Positions 7,186 to 17,400 are shown, counted from the first letter of the stretch. The stretch: 63,160 nucleotides of DNA from a virus (IMGVR_UViG_3300042934_000776:1-63160); one strand, 5' to 3'. Translations and numbers: made by a program. Notes: generated by a model from the letters alone, not told the origin.

Positions 7186-7983
7186 TTACGGGATGGGAAC
7201 GACCGGAGGCCGCACATACCTGACCAGCATCTGGCCGCGCGTGGCGGGACGGGGTGTGCCGGCGGTCACCTGGTGAACCACCAGAGTCCCGGTCTGGCAC
7301 ACCACTCGGAAGCGCTCTGTCGCGGCGACGAAGATCGATGAATACTCGGCGCCGACGCTGGTGAAGATCGTGCTGAGCGGCTGGCCCCCGACGTTGGACC
7401 GCCATTCGATGGTGGCGTCGGTCGAATTCCTGATCTGCGTGTGATAGTCCGCGGCGCCCGTTCCGGTGCTCTGCAGAGTCCACCACGACAGGTCGTAGTA
7501 GCCGTATCGGAGGAACCGCACCCCATTGGTGTCGGAGGTGAACCAGTCGGCCCCGCCGCGCTCGCGGATCACGGCGTTCCAGCCACCGATGAGCGCGCCG
7601 CTCGAGGCGTTGAAGGTGGTCGACGGTTCGAGAACGATCTCAGGACCGAGTCCGGTGGGATACCACCCGGAAGTCGCACCGCCGGTCAGGCCCGGCACGA
7701 CGAGACCCTGGCTCGCCCAGCCGACAGGCGCGTAGAACGACTCTTCCCAGTCCTTGTCGATGTTGAACCAGACGATCCTTCTGTTCGCCAACGCGATCTT
7801 CTCGGGGGTCGTGAACAGAGCCGAGTCGCCGAACAGTGCGTCCCGCTCGGCTGTGGTGCCGCGCCCGACATCCTTCAGCTGTGGCGGCGTGATGCCACGC
7901 GCGAGCCGTGTCTCGAGGCCGCCGATCCGCTGCAGGATCCGATCGAACATGCCCTCGGGAGTGCGTGAGTACGGGTCGGTCAT
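7186..7983 (-). CDS. Minor tail protein
   Basis: A 265-residue protein. The N-terminal 50 residues are helical (MFDRILQRIGGLETRLARG), a common trimerisation-type start for tail appendage proteins. The rest is beta-rich, with many Gly, Trp and Ser residues and no enzymatic motif. Its start shares one base with the stop of the tail gene upstream. Function in host contact is inferred from position in the tail-tip cluster. Confidence 0.65.
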   Translation of the reverse strand: MTDPYSRTPEGMFDRILQRIGGLETRLARGITPPQLKDVGRGTTAERDALFGDSALFTTPEKIALANRRIVWFNIDKDWEESFYAPVGWASQGLVVPGLTGGATSGWYPTGLGPEIVLEPSTTFNASSGALIGGWNAVIRERGGADWFTSDTNGVRFLRYGYYDLSWWTLQSTGTGAADYHTQIRNSTDATIEWRSNVGGQPLSTIFTSVGAEYSSIFVAATERFRVVCQTGTLVVHQVTAGTPRPATRGQMLVRYVRPPVVPIP

Positions 7984-9227
7984 CACTCCTCCTCGGGGGC
8001 GTCGGAGTCGGCGCGGGTTGCCGGCGTCAGGGTGACCTGGATCTTCTCGCCCTCCGCGGTCTCGATCACCTTCACGATGTCGATCTTCTGCTGCTGCGCG
8101 AGCGGCCGGTAGTTCAGCGTCGCGCGCAGCGGAACCTGCACGCCAGGCACCAGCGAGTTCAGCTGGATGTCCGGGTTCAGCAGGATCGACGAGCCGTCGG
8201 GGACGCGCACCTCGATCGGCGCCGGCGAGCGACCACTGAGGTTGCGGCTCGCCTGCGAGTCGAGCTCCGGCTGCGAGGGGGCCTCGTTGCCCTCCTCGTG
8301 GTAGATCGTGTACATCGTGGTCCACGGCCCGTAGAAGTCCAGGTTGCGCAGCTGCAGCGCCTGGCCGTACATGCCGTTCTGGCCGACCGAGTACGCCGCC
8401 TGCGTGTGATCGGCGCCGTACTCGGTGACGATCACGTCGCTCTCGAAGTCGTTCGCGGTCATCGTGCCGAGCACGCCAAGGTGCCGGGAGACATCCCAGA
8501 TCAGGAGCTTGCGACCGAGCACTGTGAAGTCGATGCCATTCTGCCGGGCGAGCGACTGCAGGTGCGCCCCCACGGTGGTCTCGTACGCCTCCGTGACCAT
8601 GGCGGTCTCGGCCTCGTTCGGGAAGTGGCGGACATCCAGGAACGGCAGCACGTTGATGGGTGGATCGAGCGCCTCGAATGCCTTCAGGGTGACCAGCCAG
8701 TGGTCACCGGCATCGACGATGGTCCAGCCCTCGTCGATCAGGCCCGGCACCTCGGCGTCGTTCTGCGGGTTCTTCGACACCTGCATGGTGCGGCCGTTGG
8801 CGAGCTCGTACTGGATGATCTTCTCGATGCGTCCAGTCACCGTGTCGACGTGCTCGACGCCGCCCTCGGTGGCGTTCGAGTAGCGCTGCGTCAGCGGCTG
8901 GTAGTTCAGGTAGGTCGAGACGTCCTTCGCGTGGATCTCGGCGTAGGTCGAGTGCGACGCGATCCGGTGGATCGGCCCTTCCCAGACGCGCTCGCGGCCG
9001 CGGAACAGAACGAGCTCGTGCCGGTGAGTCCGGGCCTGGTTGATGATGCTGGCGTTCTCGCTGCAGGACTCGCCCTCGAGCCGGATCATCCCCTCCGACG
9101 TGTTGTCTCGGACTCGTGACCAGACCACCTGCGAGAGGCTGGTGAGTTCGTCGATCCGACGCGCGCCACCGCGCTCATAGATGAACGCGGTGTGGTGTTC
9201 GACACAGGTGGCCTTGGCTTCCGCCAT
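7983..9227 (-). CDS. Minor tail protein (baseplate hub/Tal-like)
   Basis: A 414-residue protein with the pattern of siphovirus tail-tip hub proteins: an early beta domain (FIYERGGARRIDELTSL...VVWSRVRD), a region with YLNYQ and QYELANG signatures, and a C-terminal beta segment ending in TLTP. Such proteins form the distal ring that leads to the tail fibres. The start at 9227 follows AAAGGATG. It sits between the two large minor tail proteins and the smaller one at 7186. Confidence 0.7.
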   Translation of the reverse strand: MAEAKATCVEHHTAFIYERGGARRIDELTSLSQVVWSRVRDNTSEGMIRLEGESCSENASIINQARTHRHELVLFRGRERVWEGPIHRIASHSTYAEIHAKDVSTYLNYQPLTQRYSNATEGGVEHVDTVTGRIEKIIQYELANGRTMQVSKNPQNDAEVPGLIDEGWTIVDAGDHWLVTLKAFEALDPPINVLPFLDVRHFPNEAETAMVTEAYETTVGAHLQSLARQNGIDFTVLGRKLLIWDVSRHLGVLGTMTANDFESDVIVTEYGADHTQAAYSVGQNGMYGQALQLRNLDFYGPWTTMYTIYHEEGNEAPSQPELDSQASRNLSGRSPAPIEVRVPDGSSILLNPDIQLNSLVPGVQVPLRATLNYRPLAQQQKIDIVKVIETAEGEKIQVTLTPATRADSDAPEEE

Positions 9228-9230
9228 AGC

Positions 9231-11354
9231 TCACATCCTTTGGGTGACGAGGATGCGGGTCTCGAGGTTTCCAGCCGGGGCATCCAGGGGCACGTCCAGA
9301 GTAACGACATACCCGATGCCGCAGCGGAGCTCAGGCCATGTCGCCGGCACGCCGCCGGTTCCGTACAGCAGTCGGTTCGCAGAGATCGGCGCGTTGCCGG
9401 CGACGGCCGCCGTGACGCGCTGCGTGACGCCGTCGAGCCGCATCTCGGTCAGTGGCGGGATGTAGGTCAGGATCTGCTCCGACTCCCAGCCATCCTCCAC
9501 GACCTCTTCCGGCGGCAGGCCGTTCGGGTTGCCGTAGTAGCGGATGCGCACCTGGCGTTCCGCTTCCACGCCCGTGCGCAGCACCAGGGTCGGCAGGGTC
9601 GAGGACCACTCCCGCACCTCGACCGACGGGATCGTCAGCACGTAACGGCGCCACGTTCCCGTCTCCTCGATGCAGTCGGAGAGGATCGTGGGCAGCGTCG
9701 GCGGGGTGGGCAGCGGCGGGCAGTCCGGGTCGGCCAGCAGGTCCACGAACTGCGGCGGGAGCTCGTTGCGCGCCGAGACCGACTCGTTCGGCAGACCCAG
9801 CCACTGGTAGTCAAACTCGTTGGTGTCGGGGGTGTTGCCGTCGAAGTAGGGGAACAGGGCGGCGAGCGACACCATGGCATCGTCGATGTCGAGTGTGTCG
9901 CCCGAGAGCCACTCGGACCACCCATCACCCTCGGTGTCGTAGACGCGGAAGCTCATCTTCGTCGCCAAGGACGGCGTGCGATCGGAGACCCAGACTCGAG
10001 TCCACCCCGTCGTGTCGTCCACGACGACCGGAACGCCGGTCGAGAGGCCCACGAAGACATCCGCATCATCCCACCACAGGATGTCCATCACCAGGCGCTG
10101 GGGGCGTGACGGGCGCACATGCACGCTGGCGACATAGGTGGCGTTCTCCTCCACGGGAACGAAGACCCCGACGTCGAGGGAGAGGTAGGCGTCAGGCCCG
10201 CTGCGATCTGCCAGGAACGTGTAGCGGCCGTAGAATCCGCCGGAGCGACCGCCGGTGACGCGCTGGATCGGAGCCTCGGCGCCGTACCACCCGCGAACCG
10301 GCACGCCTATGGCTCGTGATGCGGAGAGGTTCGCCGTGCCGAGCCATCCGAACGTGATGTCCGTGCGAGCCGGCGAGGCGCCGTCGAAGTAGTCGCCGGG
10401 GTTCGTGTTCGGGTTCGGCTGCTGAACCGGCGTCCAGTCCGACATCGGGCTCTGGTATGAGCCGAAGAACGCGCTCGCGCGCCACTGATAGATAGTGCCG
10501 GGGGAGAGGCCGGGGATGACGATGGGTGAGTTTGCCTGCTCGACTGCTGTGACCGAGCCGGACCCGACGCGCCGCTCGACGCGATACTTGGTGACGCCTG
10601 TCGCGCCGCCAGGCGGCGACAGGGCGATCGTCGCCGACGTCCCCGAGAGGGATGGCGTGATGGTCACGCCTGGAGGTGTGGCCGGGAGTGTTGCCTGCGA
10701 GGTCACTGCCGACCATGGGCCCCACCCCATCATGTTGCGGCCGCGTGAGCGAGCGAACTGATTGGTGCCCGGGGTTCGTCCCGTGTAGTTGTGGGATCCC
10801 GAGGTGGCATGGAAGCGCTCGGCCACGTTCTGCGTGAACGCGGAGTCCGTCGCCATCTGCGACTGCCACTCGAGGACCGGCGCGCCGCCGTCGCCCTGGT
10901 TCTGGAAGAGGTACGTCAGCGAGGTGGTGGTGATGCTGGTGAACCCGACAGGCGCCGGGGCGGGCGGGACCGTGGCGACCGCAGCCAGGCTGAGGGTCGC
11001 CGTGTGGGACTCGTTGACGTTTCCGTACGTCGTCCGCATCCGCACGGTGACGTTGATCGCCCCGGCGTGATACACGTGGATGTCGCCGTGGTGCTCCCAG
11101 CGCAGCTGCCCGTTCTGGTAGCCGCCAGGCAGGAAGGGGTTGCTGGATCGGACAACAGCCCCGGCGACGCCGTCGATCGTACCGACGTGCTCACCGGCGC
11201 CGTTGTACTGCGACCCGGTGGTGCCGCCCGGGCCGTTGTAAGCGCGCAGCACGATGTGGACGTTGGTGCCGCTGCTGTTGGATGCCGTCGCGTAGGCATC
11301 CATCCAGAACTGGGTGGCCGGCTGGGTCTTGTTCAGGGGGCCGATCGTTACCAT
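9231..11354 (-). CDS. Large minor tail protein with fibronectin-III and carbohydrate-binding-like modules
   Basis: A 707-residue adhesion protein. Two fibronectin-III-like stretches lie at about 130-330 (PPAPAPVGF..., PPGVTITPS...). They are followed by two copies of the YFDG-type module (DYFDGASP...FGWLG and PYFDGNTPD...YQWLG) around jelly-roll-like domains, and a C-terminal tail domain. This architecture suits binding to host surface sugars. The start follows GGGAGGG. A matching module occurs in the next gene and in the small gene at 2433. Confidence 0.75.
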   Translation of the reverse strand: MVTIGPLNKTQPATQFWMDAYATASNSSGTNVHIVLRAYNGPGGTTGSQYNGAGEHVGTIDGVAGAVVRSSNPFLPGGYQNGQLRWEHHGDIHVYHAGAINVTVRMRTTYGNVNESHTATLSLAAVATVPPAPAPVGFTSITTTSLTYLFQNQGDGGAPVLEWQSQMATDSAFTQNVAERFHATSGSHNYTGRTPGTNQFARSRGRNMMGWGPWSAVTSQATLPATPPGVTITPSLSGTSATIALSPPGGATGVTKYRVERRVGSGSVTAVEQANSPIVIPGLSPGTIYQWRASAFFGSYQSPMSDWTPVQQPNPNTNPGDYFDGASPARTDITFGWLGTANLSASRAIGVPVRGWYGAEAPIQRVTGGRSGGFYGRYTFLADRSGPDAYLSLDVGVFVPVEENATYVASVHVRPSRPQRLVMDILWWDDADVFVGLSTGVPVVVDDTTGWTRVWVSDRTPSLATKMSFRVYDTEGDGWSEWLSGDTLDIDDAMVSLAALFPYFDGNTPDTNEFDYQWLGLPNESVSARNELPPQFVDLLADPDCPPLPTPPTLPTILSDCIEETGTWRRYVLTIPSVEVREWSSTLPTLVLRTGVEAERQVRIRYYGNPNGLPPEEVVEDGWESEQILTYIPPLTEMRLDGVTQRVTAAVAGNAPISANRLLYGTGGVPATWPELRCGIGYVVTLDVPLDAPAGNLETRILVTQRM

Positions 11355-11368
11355 GTCAGACCCTCCCC

Positions 11369-13879
11369 TTACGGCACCGTGATGGCGACAGCATCAGCAT
11401 AGAGGCGGATGTCCGAGTTGCTGGCGGGCGTGGCGTTCGAGGACCAATTGACCACCGCGGTGACGTAGATCCGAGCGATCGTCACGCCCGGCGGAATGCT
11501 GGTGGAGGGGGCGGTGAAGGCGTGGCCTGCGACGTCTGCTGCGGCAGTGACGGTCCCCATGTCCAGGACCAGGATGGGGTTCGGCCCCCCGTCGCCGAGT
11601 TCCACCTGTCCCCGCAGGCTGACGATCTGAGCGCCCGTGGCTCCACCCACCGAGACTGCGGCAGCCCAGATGCTGAACGACGGGCGCTCGTCTGGGTCGA
11701 TCGCGGCGACGTCCTGAGTCATGTAGATCTGCATGCGCGCCTGGCCGCTGGCTGACGTCGACCCGTTGCCGAGGATGCGGGCGCGCATCGACGCGACGCC
11801 GGCGGCAGCGAGCTCGCCCGTGACGCGGCCGCTGGTGAAGTAGGCGTCCGGGGCGCTGCCGGAGTTCAGGGCAACGGATGCCGCCCACTGCGTCGAGTTC
11901 GTCTCGAGACTCGGGTTCGTCGCATAGTTGGTCGCGACGGTGAACCCGGCCCCCTCCGTGAGCTCCATGCTGGGGAAGGGGAGCAGGTTGTAGGCGATGT
12001 CCTGCACCACGCCCGGCACGGTCGGCGGCAGGTCGAGCTCACGTGTCGCGCCGAACACCCATGGCACCTCCGCCAGCAGCGTGAACTCGACGAGGCGGCC
12101 GACATGGATGCCGTCCTTCGACTTGGCCTCTCGAATGGCGAACGGGCCGGAGATGCCGCGCACACTGTGCAGGTATCGGCGCCAGTTGTCGACGTGCGGG
12201 TAGTACGTCTCGTCGGGCTCGGGCCCGATGTAGAACGCACGCGACTCGTAGGTCGAGGTGGACGCATCTGCCGCGCCGGTCCAGCCATAGCGGTAGAGCG
12301 GCTCGAGGCCGCCCGTGCCAGGGTCATCCGGGGTATCACCGTCGAAGTAGCCACCCGTGTACACCCCTTCGACGATCAAGAAGTCGTCGAACCAGACGTC
12401 CCCATTGCCCGCCGACGCTCCGTTGTAGAGCGACAGGGTAGTCGCAGTTGTGATGGTGGTGCCGTCGATGGTGAACGTGATCCGCAGCGGGTAGACCCCC
12501 GCGGCGTTCGGGGCTTGGGCCACGACGTCGCCCGCACTGAGGGACAAAGAGCGGGCCCGGGCGTGCAGGGCCCCGGCTTGGGGCGCCACGAGCCGAGCGG
12601 TGGCGAGTGCCGTGTAGGTCTTGCCCGTCTCCAAGCCGAGGGTTGCCAGCGTCGAGAAGTACGTGGAGTTGGTCCCGGATCCCGTGGGGATGACGCGCAC
12701 GGAGGCTGCACGGCTCGCCGCCCACTGGGTGGACGACACCGCAGCGCACTGCTGAGCGCTCGCCGGCTGGCCAGCCACCTTGACGCCCCGGAGTACGCTC
12801 GCGCTGGCGTTCGCAGTGCCCACCCAGACGTAGTCCAGGTCAGAATCGGTCGTCGGGGACGCTCCGCTGAACCAGTCCCCCACGTCACCTCCGGCGGCGA
12901 TGAGAACTCGGTCGATCTCCACCCAGTCGCCGGCGACATGCCCGCCGGCGGTGGTGAGGACGATCCCGGTGTTCGTGACGGCGGACGTCGCAGCGGACTG
13001 GGTGGTCTCAAACCACTGCCACTCGCTCGTGATGGCGATCGGCGGTCCGTTGGTGCTACCCAGGCGGAGGTTGCCGGTGAGGGTCCGGTTCGCCCGGGCC
13101 CGGAGGAGGATCCGATAACTCTGGCCGACGACGAAGGCGGGGGTTCCGATGGTGCGGATGCCGACCGGCTGATCGGTCTCGATCGCCCAGTGGGGCACTC
13201 CTCCCACCTGGCTCAGTGTCGACTGCCCCGCCGTCGCGCTGAAAGCCGTGAGGCCCGTCGCCGCAGGGTCGGTGAACTGGTTCCGTCGCACCTCGGAGAA
13301 CGAGCCAGGAGTGATCGTCTCGAAGGACGGGTTGGTGATGAGGTTGGTCTGCAGGCCCCAGTCGGTGTAGTACGTGTGGTCACGGCGGCGCGGTGGGCAG
13401 TCCACGAAGAACGCCGAGTCCGCCTCGCCGCACGCCCCGCCGTGGATGCCGCAGGCGTTCGGCTCGAGCACGTTGCGCAGCCAGGTCATGCCCGCCTCGA
13501 GCGCGTCGCCACCCTTCGCGGTCAGCCAACCGCGGACCCGGACCTCGCGCGGTCCGTGGCGATACCCGGAGGTCACTGCCCCGTCGCCGGACTTCTGGGT
13601 GACGGTGGCCTGTCTGGTCGAGTCCGACAGGCCCGCGATCTCCACGCCATACAGCCCCAGGAACCGACCGGTCACATCCGGGTCGTCCGGGTCATACCAG
13701 GGGGCCTTCGAGATCTCGTCGTAGGTGTACGCGATCCCGTGCTCCTCGGCGTCCGAGATCGTGTCGCACTCCGGGTCCTCGAGCCACGTCGCCGGGCAGT
13801 CGGAGGTCTGGGCGTAGCCGTATGCCCGCGCGGAGTTGACGACCTCGTTGCCACCGACGGCAAGGTAGTGATCGAGCAC
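11369..13879 (-). CDS. Large minor tail protein (distal tail-like core with inserted binding modules)
   Basis: An 836-residue protein. The N-terminal 190 residues and a later part (HVDNWRRYLHSVRGI...REAKSKDGIHVGRLVEFTLLAEVPWVFG) look like the split core of a distal tail protein. Between and after them lie jelly-roll-like domains, each ending in a YFDG-type module (WFSGASP...YVWVG; YFDGDTPDD...YGWTG). It begins with GTG, with AGGAGG six bases upstream, just after the tape measure gene, the normal place for a distal tail protein. Confidence 0.75.
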   Translation of the reverse strand: MLDHYLAVGGNEVVNSARAYGYAQTSDCPATWLEDPECDTISDAEEHGIAYTYDEISKAPWYDPDDPDVTGRFLGLYGVEIAGLSDSTRQATVTQKSGDGAVTSGYRHGPREVRVRGWLTAKGGDALEAGMTWLRNVLEPNACGIHGGACGEADSAFFVDCPPRRRDHTYYTDWGLQTNLITNPSFETITPGSFSEVRRNQFTDPAATGLTAFSATAGQSTLSQVGGVPHWAIETDQPVGIRTIGTPAFVVGQSYRILLRARANRTLTGNLRLGSTNGPPIAITSEWQWFETTQSAATSAVTNTGIVLTTAGGHVAGDWVEIDRVLIAAGGDVGDWFSGASPTTDSDLDYVWVGTANASASVLRGVKVAGQPASAQQCAAVSSTQWAASRAASVRVIPTGSGTNSTYFSTLATLGLETGKTYTALATARLVAPQAGALHARARSLSLSAGDVVAQAPNAAGVYPLRITFTIDGTTITTATTLSLYNGASAGNGDVWFDDFLIVEGVYTGGYFDGDTPDDPGTGGLEPLYRYGWTGAADASTSTYESRAFYIGPEPDETYYPHVDNWRRYLHSVRGISGPFAIREAKSKDGIHVGRLVEFTLLAEVPWVFGATRELDLPPTVPGVVQDIAYNLLPFPSMELTEGAGFTVATNYATNPSLETNSTQWAASVALNSGSAPDAYFTSGRVTGELAAAGVASMRARILGNGSTSASGQARMQIYMTQDVAAIDPDERPSFSIWAAAVSVGGATGAQIVSLRGQVELGDGGPNPILVLDMGTVTAAADVAGHAFTAPSTSIPPGVTIARIYVTAVVNWSSNATPASNSDIRLYADAVAITVP

Positions 13880-13889
13880 CTAGTGCCTC

Positions 13890-16646
13890 CTATCCGGCAG
13901 CCCGTTCGGCCAGTCGAGTCAGAACCTCGTTGGCAGTCCGGCGTGGGTCGCCCGACCGGTCCTCGACCACGATAGCGCCCGGCGCGATCGTGGTGACGTT
14001 GTCGCCGCCGGTGCGGATCTCGCGAGCGATCTCCCGGACCTCCGGGTTGATCCGACTCAGCGGCCGCCGCAGCGGCACGATGAGCTCCGGGCCGTCCTCA
14101 CCGGCGAGCGTCGGCCCCCGGGTGATCATGCCCGCAGCAGCGCGCGGCAGACCGGGGATGCTGGGGATCTTCAGGTCCACCAGGCCGCCCGTCAGGTCGC
14201 GGATGGCGCGGAGTCCCGCGTTGATCTTGCTGATCAGCGAGTTGACCAGGCTGATGACCGAGTTGACGGCGCCGGCGACGGTGGAGACGATGCCGCTCCA
14301 CACGCTCGAGACGATGCCGCCGAGCCCCGACCAGAAGCCGTTCCACGCGCCGGCGAGGCCGCCGAGTCCCTGGGTGATCGTGGACACGATTCGGTTCCAG
14401 CCGACTGCGACGGTGATGCCGACCATGGTCCAGAAGTTGTTCCAGCCGGCGACGACGCCGCCCCACCAGCCCTCGACGTTGCTCTTGATCGTGGCGAGGT
14501 TCTCGCCCCAGCGGGTGACGATCTGGTCGAGCCAGCCGCCCGTGTCGCCGGTGATCTGCGCCAGGAAGCCGTTCCACCCGGCAATGAAGCCAGCGGTCCA
14601 GGCGGGCAGCGTGGCATCCCGGAAGGTGGTCAGGATCGAACCCCAGCCGTTGACGAGCTCTGTCAGCCACGGGCCGAACTGCTCGTCGAGCCACTGCTTG
14701 AACTGGCCGATCCCGGCGCCGGTGTAGTCGCCGGGAGCGAAGATCTGGTCCCAGCCCTGGTTCCAGACCCCCTCCTGGCTGCTGATCATGTCGGAGATCA
14801 TGGTGGTCAGCAGCGCGCCGATCGCACCGATCGCGGCGCCGACCGGACCACCGAAGACGAAGCCGGCGGTCAGGCCGCCGACGAGCCCGGTGACCACGTC
14901 CTGGCCCGCGACCTCGCCATCCGTGACGCCCGGCAGAGAAGCCAGGACGCCCGCGGCGAGACCCGCGACTGCACCCTTCCAGGTGGGTGCCTTCTTCGTG
15001 ATGTCGTCGAACTTGCCGATGACGTCGGTGAGCACGCCCGATAGTCCGGCGATGCCGTTGACGCCCTTGACGGCCAGGAAGCCGGCGGCGATGGCCACGA
15101 GCCCTGCAGCGATGGCGTCCGGGTTCTGCCGCATGAAGTCGGCGAGACCCTGCACCAGAGGCGCGAGCGCGTCCGCGACGGCCTTGACGACGGGACCCAG
15201 GGTCTCGATCCCGCTGGAGAGGATGTCGCGCACGCCCGCGGCGAGGTCGATCATCGGCTGCCGTAGCGGCTCGAGCGCCTCCCCGAAGGTGCCCAGCGCA
15301 TCCGCGATGACGCCGAAGATGTCGAGCTCGCTCGCGAATTCGAGGATGCCGGCGCCGCCAGTGGCGATGAACCGCTCGATGTTGCCAAAGAAGTCGACGA
15401 GCCGGTCGACGGACTCCGGGGTGACGAGGTCGTTGAGCATCCGGGCCGTGGTGTCGAGCAGGGGGGCGAGTGCCCCGAAGATGCGGATGCCGTTGCCGAT
15501 CCACTCGTCGAACCCGGGTCCGTTGACGAAGGTCTCGAAGCGGTCGATGAGGGTGTCGAGGTAGCCGAGCAGCCCGTCGAGCGCCCGCTGGAAGGTGGGG
15601 TTGTTGAAGGCGGACAGGAGGGCCCGTCCCAGCTGCCCGACGGAGCGGACGACCCGGTCGAAGACGCTCGCCGAGGAGCGCACGAAGCCCGAGAGATCCT
15701 TGAACGCCTTCGTGCCCGGCTTGAGCTCGGTGGCCAGATCCTCGAGCAGCCGGCCGACGACGCGGCCGACCTCCTCGAAGTCGGGGGTGAGCGCGCGCAC
15801 CGTGGAGCCGAGCGAGCGCCACGCGCCCTCCGACCGGGCGAAGGCAGCGATCGACATGGCCCGGCCGAGCTCGCGGAACGAGTCCTTCAGGTCGTCGAGC
15901 CCGGCCCGTGCTGGGCGGAGCTCCGCTGGCAGGCCGTCGATGTCGCCCATGAGGACGGTCAGCGCCGAGATGGTGCCGATCAGGCCGATGCCGAGCGAGG
16001 CGACCGCACCGCCGAGCACCAGCAACCCGGACCCGGCGGCCGAGCTCAGCACCGCCAGCGAGGGGATCAGGTTGATGAACAGGCCGACGTAGAAGATGCC
16101 CTGGCGCAGCCCGTGGGTCATGCCGCGCCAGCGGTCGTTGAGTCCGCTGATCACCGAGCCGAGACCGCGGCCGCCGTCGCTGGCGTCCGCGAAGAACGAA
16201 CGCACCCGGCCCTGGACGCCGCGGAAGCTGTCGCCCAGCCGGTCGGCGGCCGCGCGGAGGCGGCCGGTGCTGTCGGTGGCCCTGTCGGCGGCTTCCCGGG
16301 TCTCGTGCATGACGAAGACGCCGCGCTCCGCAGCTTCTGCGAACTGGCGGGCAGGCCCGGCGTCGAGCGCTCGGCGGATGGATGCCCCGGCGTCGCCGAG
16401 AGCGGCCTGGAAGCGGCCGCGGAAGGCCGCACCCATCCGGTCGGCGAGGCGCCGGCCGAGGAGCTCGCCGAGGTCGTTGATCTGGGAGTCGGAGCCGAGC
16501 CCCTGCGCGAACGAGCGAGAGGCCCGGCGAGCGGCGGCCTGGCCGAGAGCCTGACCGATCCGATCGCCGAGCCTCTTCGCTTCGCTGGGGAGGAGGGTGC
16601 CGTCGATACCCGCGATCCAGTCGACTCGACCGACCGTCGTGCTCAT
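13890..16646 (-). CDS. Tape measure protein
   Basis: A 918-residue, mostly helical protein with long hydrophobic stretches near 170-260 and 490-630 and glycine/tryptophan-rich segments near 640-800. It ends in the ITRGPTLAGEDGPELIVPL signature common in tape measure proteins. It fixes tail length and is ejected during infection; at about 1.5 angstrom per residue it predicts a tail near 140 nm. The start has GAGGAGG upstream. It follows the frameshifted chaperone genes exactly as in other siphoviruses. Confidence 0.92.
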   Translation of the reverse strand: MSTTVGRVDWIAGIDGTLLPSEAKRLGDRIGQALGQAAARRASRSFAQGLGSDSQINDLGELLGRRLADRMGAAFRGRFQAALGDAGASIRRALDAGPARQFAEAAERGVFVMHETREAADRATDSTGRLRAAADRLGDSFRGVQGRVRSFFADASDGGRGLGSVISGLNDRWRGMTHGLRQGIFYVGLFINLIPSLAVLSSAAGSGLLVLGGAVASLGIGLIGTISALTVLMGDIDGLPAELRPARAGLDDLKDSFRELGRAMSIAAFARSEGAWRSLGSTVRALTPDFEEVGRVVGRLLEDLATELKPGTKAFKDLSGFVRSSASVFDRVVRSVGQLGRALLSAFNNPTFQRALDGLLGYLDTLIDRFETFVNGPGFDEWIGNGIRIFGALAPLLDTTARMLNDLVTPESVDRLVDFFGNIERFIATGGAGILEFASELDIFGVIADALGTFGEALEPLRQPMIDLAAGVRDILSSGIETLGPVVKAVADALAPLVQGLADFMRQNPDAIAAGLVAIAAGFLAVKGVNGIAGLSGVLTDVIGKFDDITKKAPTWKGAVAGLAAGVLASLPGVTDGEVAGQDVVTGLVGGLTAGFVFGGPVGAAIGAIGALLTTMISDMISSQEGVWNQGWDQIFAPGDYTGAGIGQFKQWLDEQFGPWLTELVNGWGSILTTFRDATLPAWTAGFIAGWNGFLAQITGDTGGWLDQIVTRWGENLATIKSNVEGWWGGVVAGWNNFWTMVGITVAVGWNRIVSTITQGLGGLAGAWNGFWSGLGGIVSSVWSGIVSTVAGAVNSVISLVNSLISKINAGLRAIRDLTGGLVDLKIPSIPGLPRAAAGMITRGPTLAGEDGPELIVPLRRPLSRINPEVREIAREIRTGGDNVTTIAPGAIVVEDRSGDPRRTANEVLTRLAERAAG

Positions 16647-16671
16647 GGACCCCTCCTCGCGGGCTCAGGGC

Positions 16672-17357
16672 CTACATCGCCGCGCCGAACTCGGCAAGCT
16701 CATCCTCGACGACCCTCGCGGACACTCTATCCGGGTCCGCCCCTGAAAGTGGAGCGATGATCGCCTCGTAGAACTTGGCGTGCTCCTTCGGGTCGTCGAT
16801 GTCCTTCGTGAACCAGGCGTAGACGAGGGTCAGAAAGCGTCCGAGGGGAAGCTCGAGGGGGTTGACACCGGCGAGTGCACACGCCCCGTCGATCTCCCAC
16901 CAGTTGTTGGCTGCTCCGGCGATGAGTCGGACGACGGCTGGGTAGGAAAATCTGACCAGTACCCCACCATCTGACCCAGGAAGTCCATCAGGAACTCAAG
17001 CGGGATGCGCTGCTCCAGCGGGCCGGTGAGGCGATTGCGCAGCTTCAGGTACTCGCCAGTGCCGAGCTCCTGTTCGTGCGACTGGGCGCCTGGCTTCGGT
17101 GGGTTGTGCAGCAGTATGTCGCGGAGGCAGGCATCCACCTCAGATGCGGCATTCTCGGGGCGCGAGCTCGCGCCGAATGCGGTCGCCATCAGGAACAGGC
17201 GCTCTTCGGTGGGGCGAGTAAACGTGTACGCCTCCGAAAAGGTGACCTCGCCAGTGTCGTCGTCTCTTGTATCGAGGTTGATGCGCGCCTGCTGATTGAG
17301 GCGCTCCTTCTCTGCTCTGCGGCTCACGTGTGCGGTGAACGTCTGGGGCATGCTCAT
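16672..17357 (-). CDS. Tail assembly chaperone, -1 frameshift fusion product
   Basis: Two overlapping frames replace the usual pair of chaperone genes. The zero frame (17357-16830) gives a 175-residue protein. A -1 slip at the TTTT run (16950-16947, after F137) joins 91 residues of the second frame, ending at TAG 16674-16672, for a 228-residue fusion. The post-slip sequence (YPAVVRLIAGAANNWWEID...) is typical of the second part. These proteins coat the tape measure protein during tail assembly. The start at 17357 has AAGGAG five bases upstream. The tape measure gene follows after 25 bases. Confidence 0.85.
16947..16951 (-). other. Putative -1 ribosomal slippery site
   Basis: On the minus strand the codons GAT-TTT-CCT present a T-TTT run, so tRNA-Phe can re-pair one base back. 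Only a -1 slip enters the long downstream frame, which stays open to 16672. The two frames and their position before the tape measure gene are what is known for tail chaperones. Confidence 0.75.
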
Positions 17358-17400
17358 GCCGACTCCTTCCGTATAACGGCAGGATCAGGCTAGCACCGGC

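Noticed and set aside
12104-13975. Long plus-strand open frame (623 codons) opposite a minor tail gene
   Set aside because: Low-complexity antisense translation with no motif, covering a well-supported tail protein on the minus strand.
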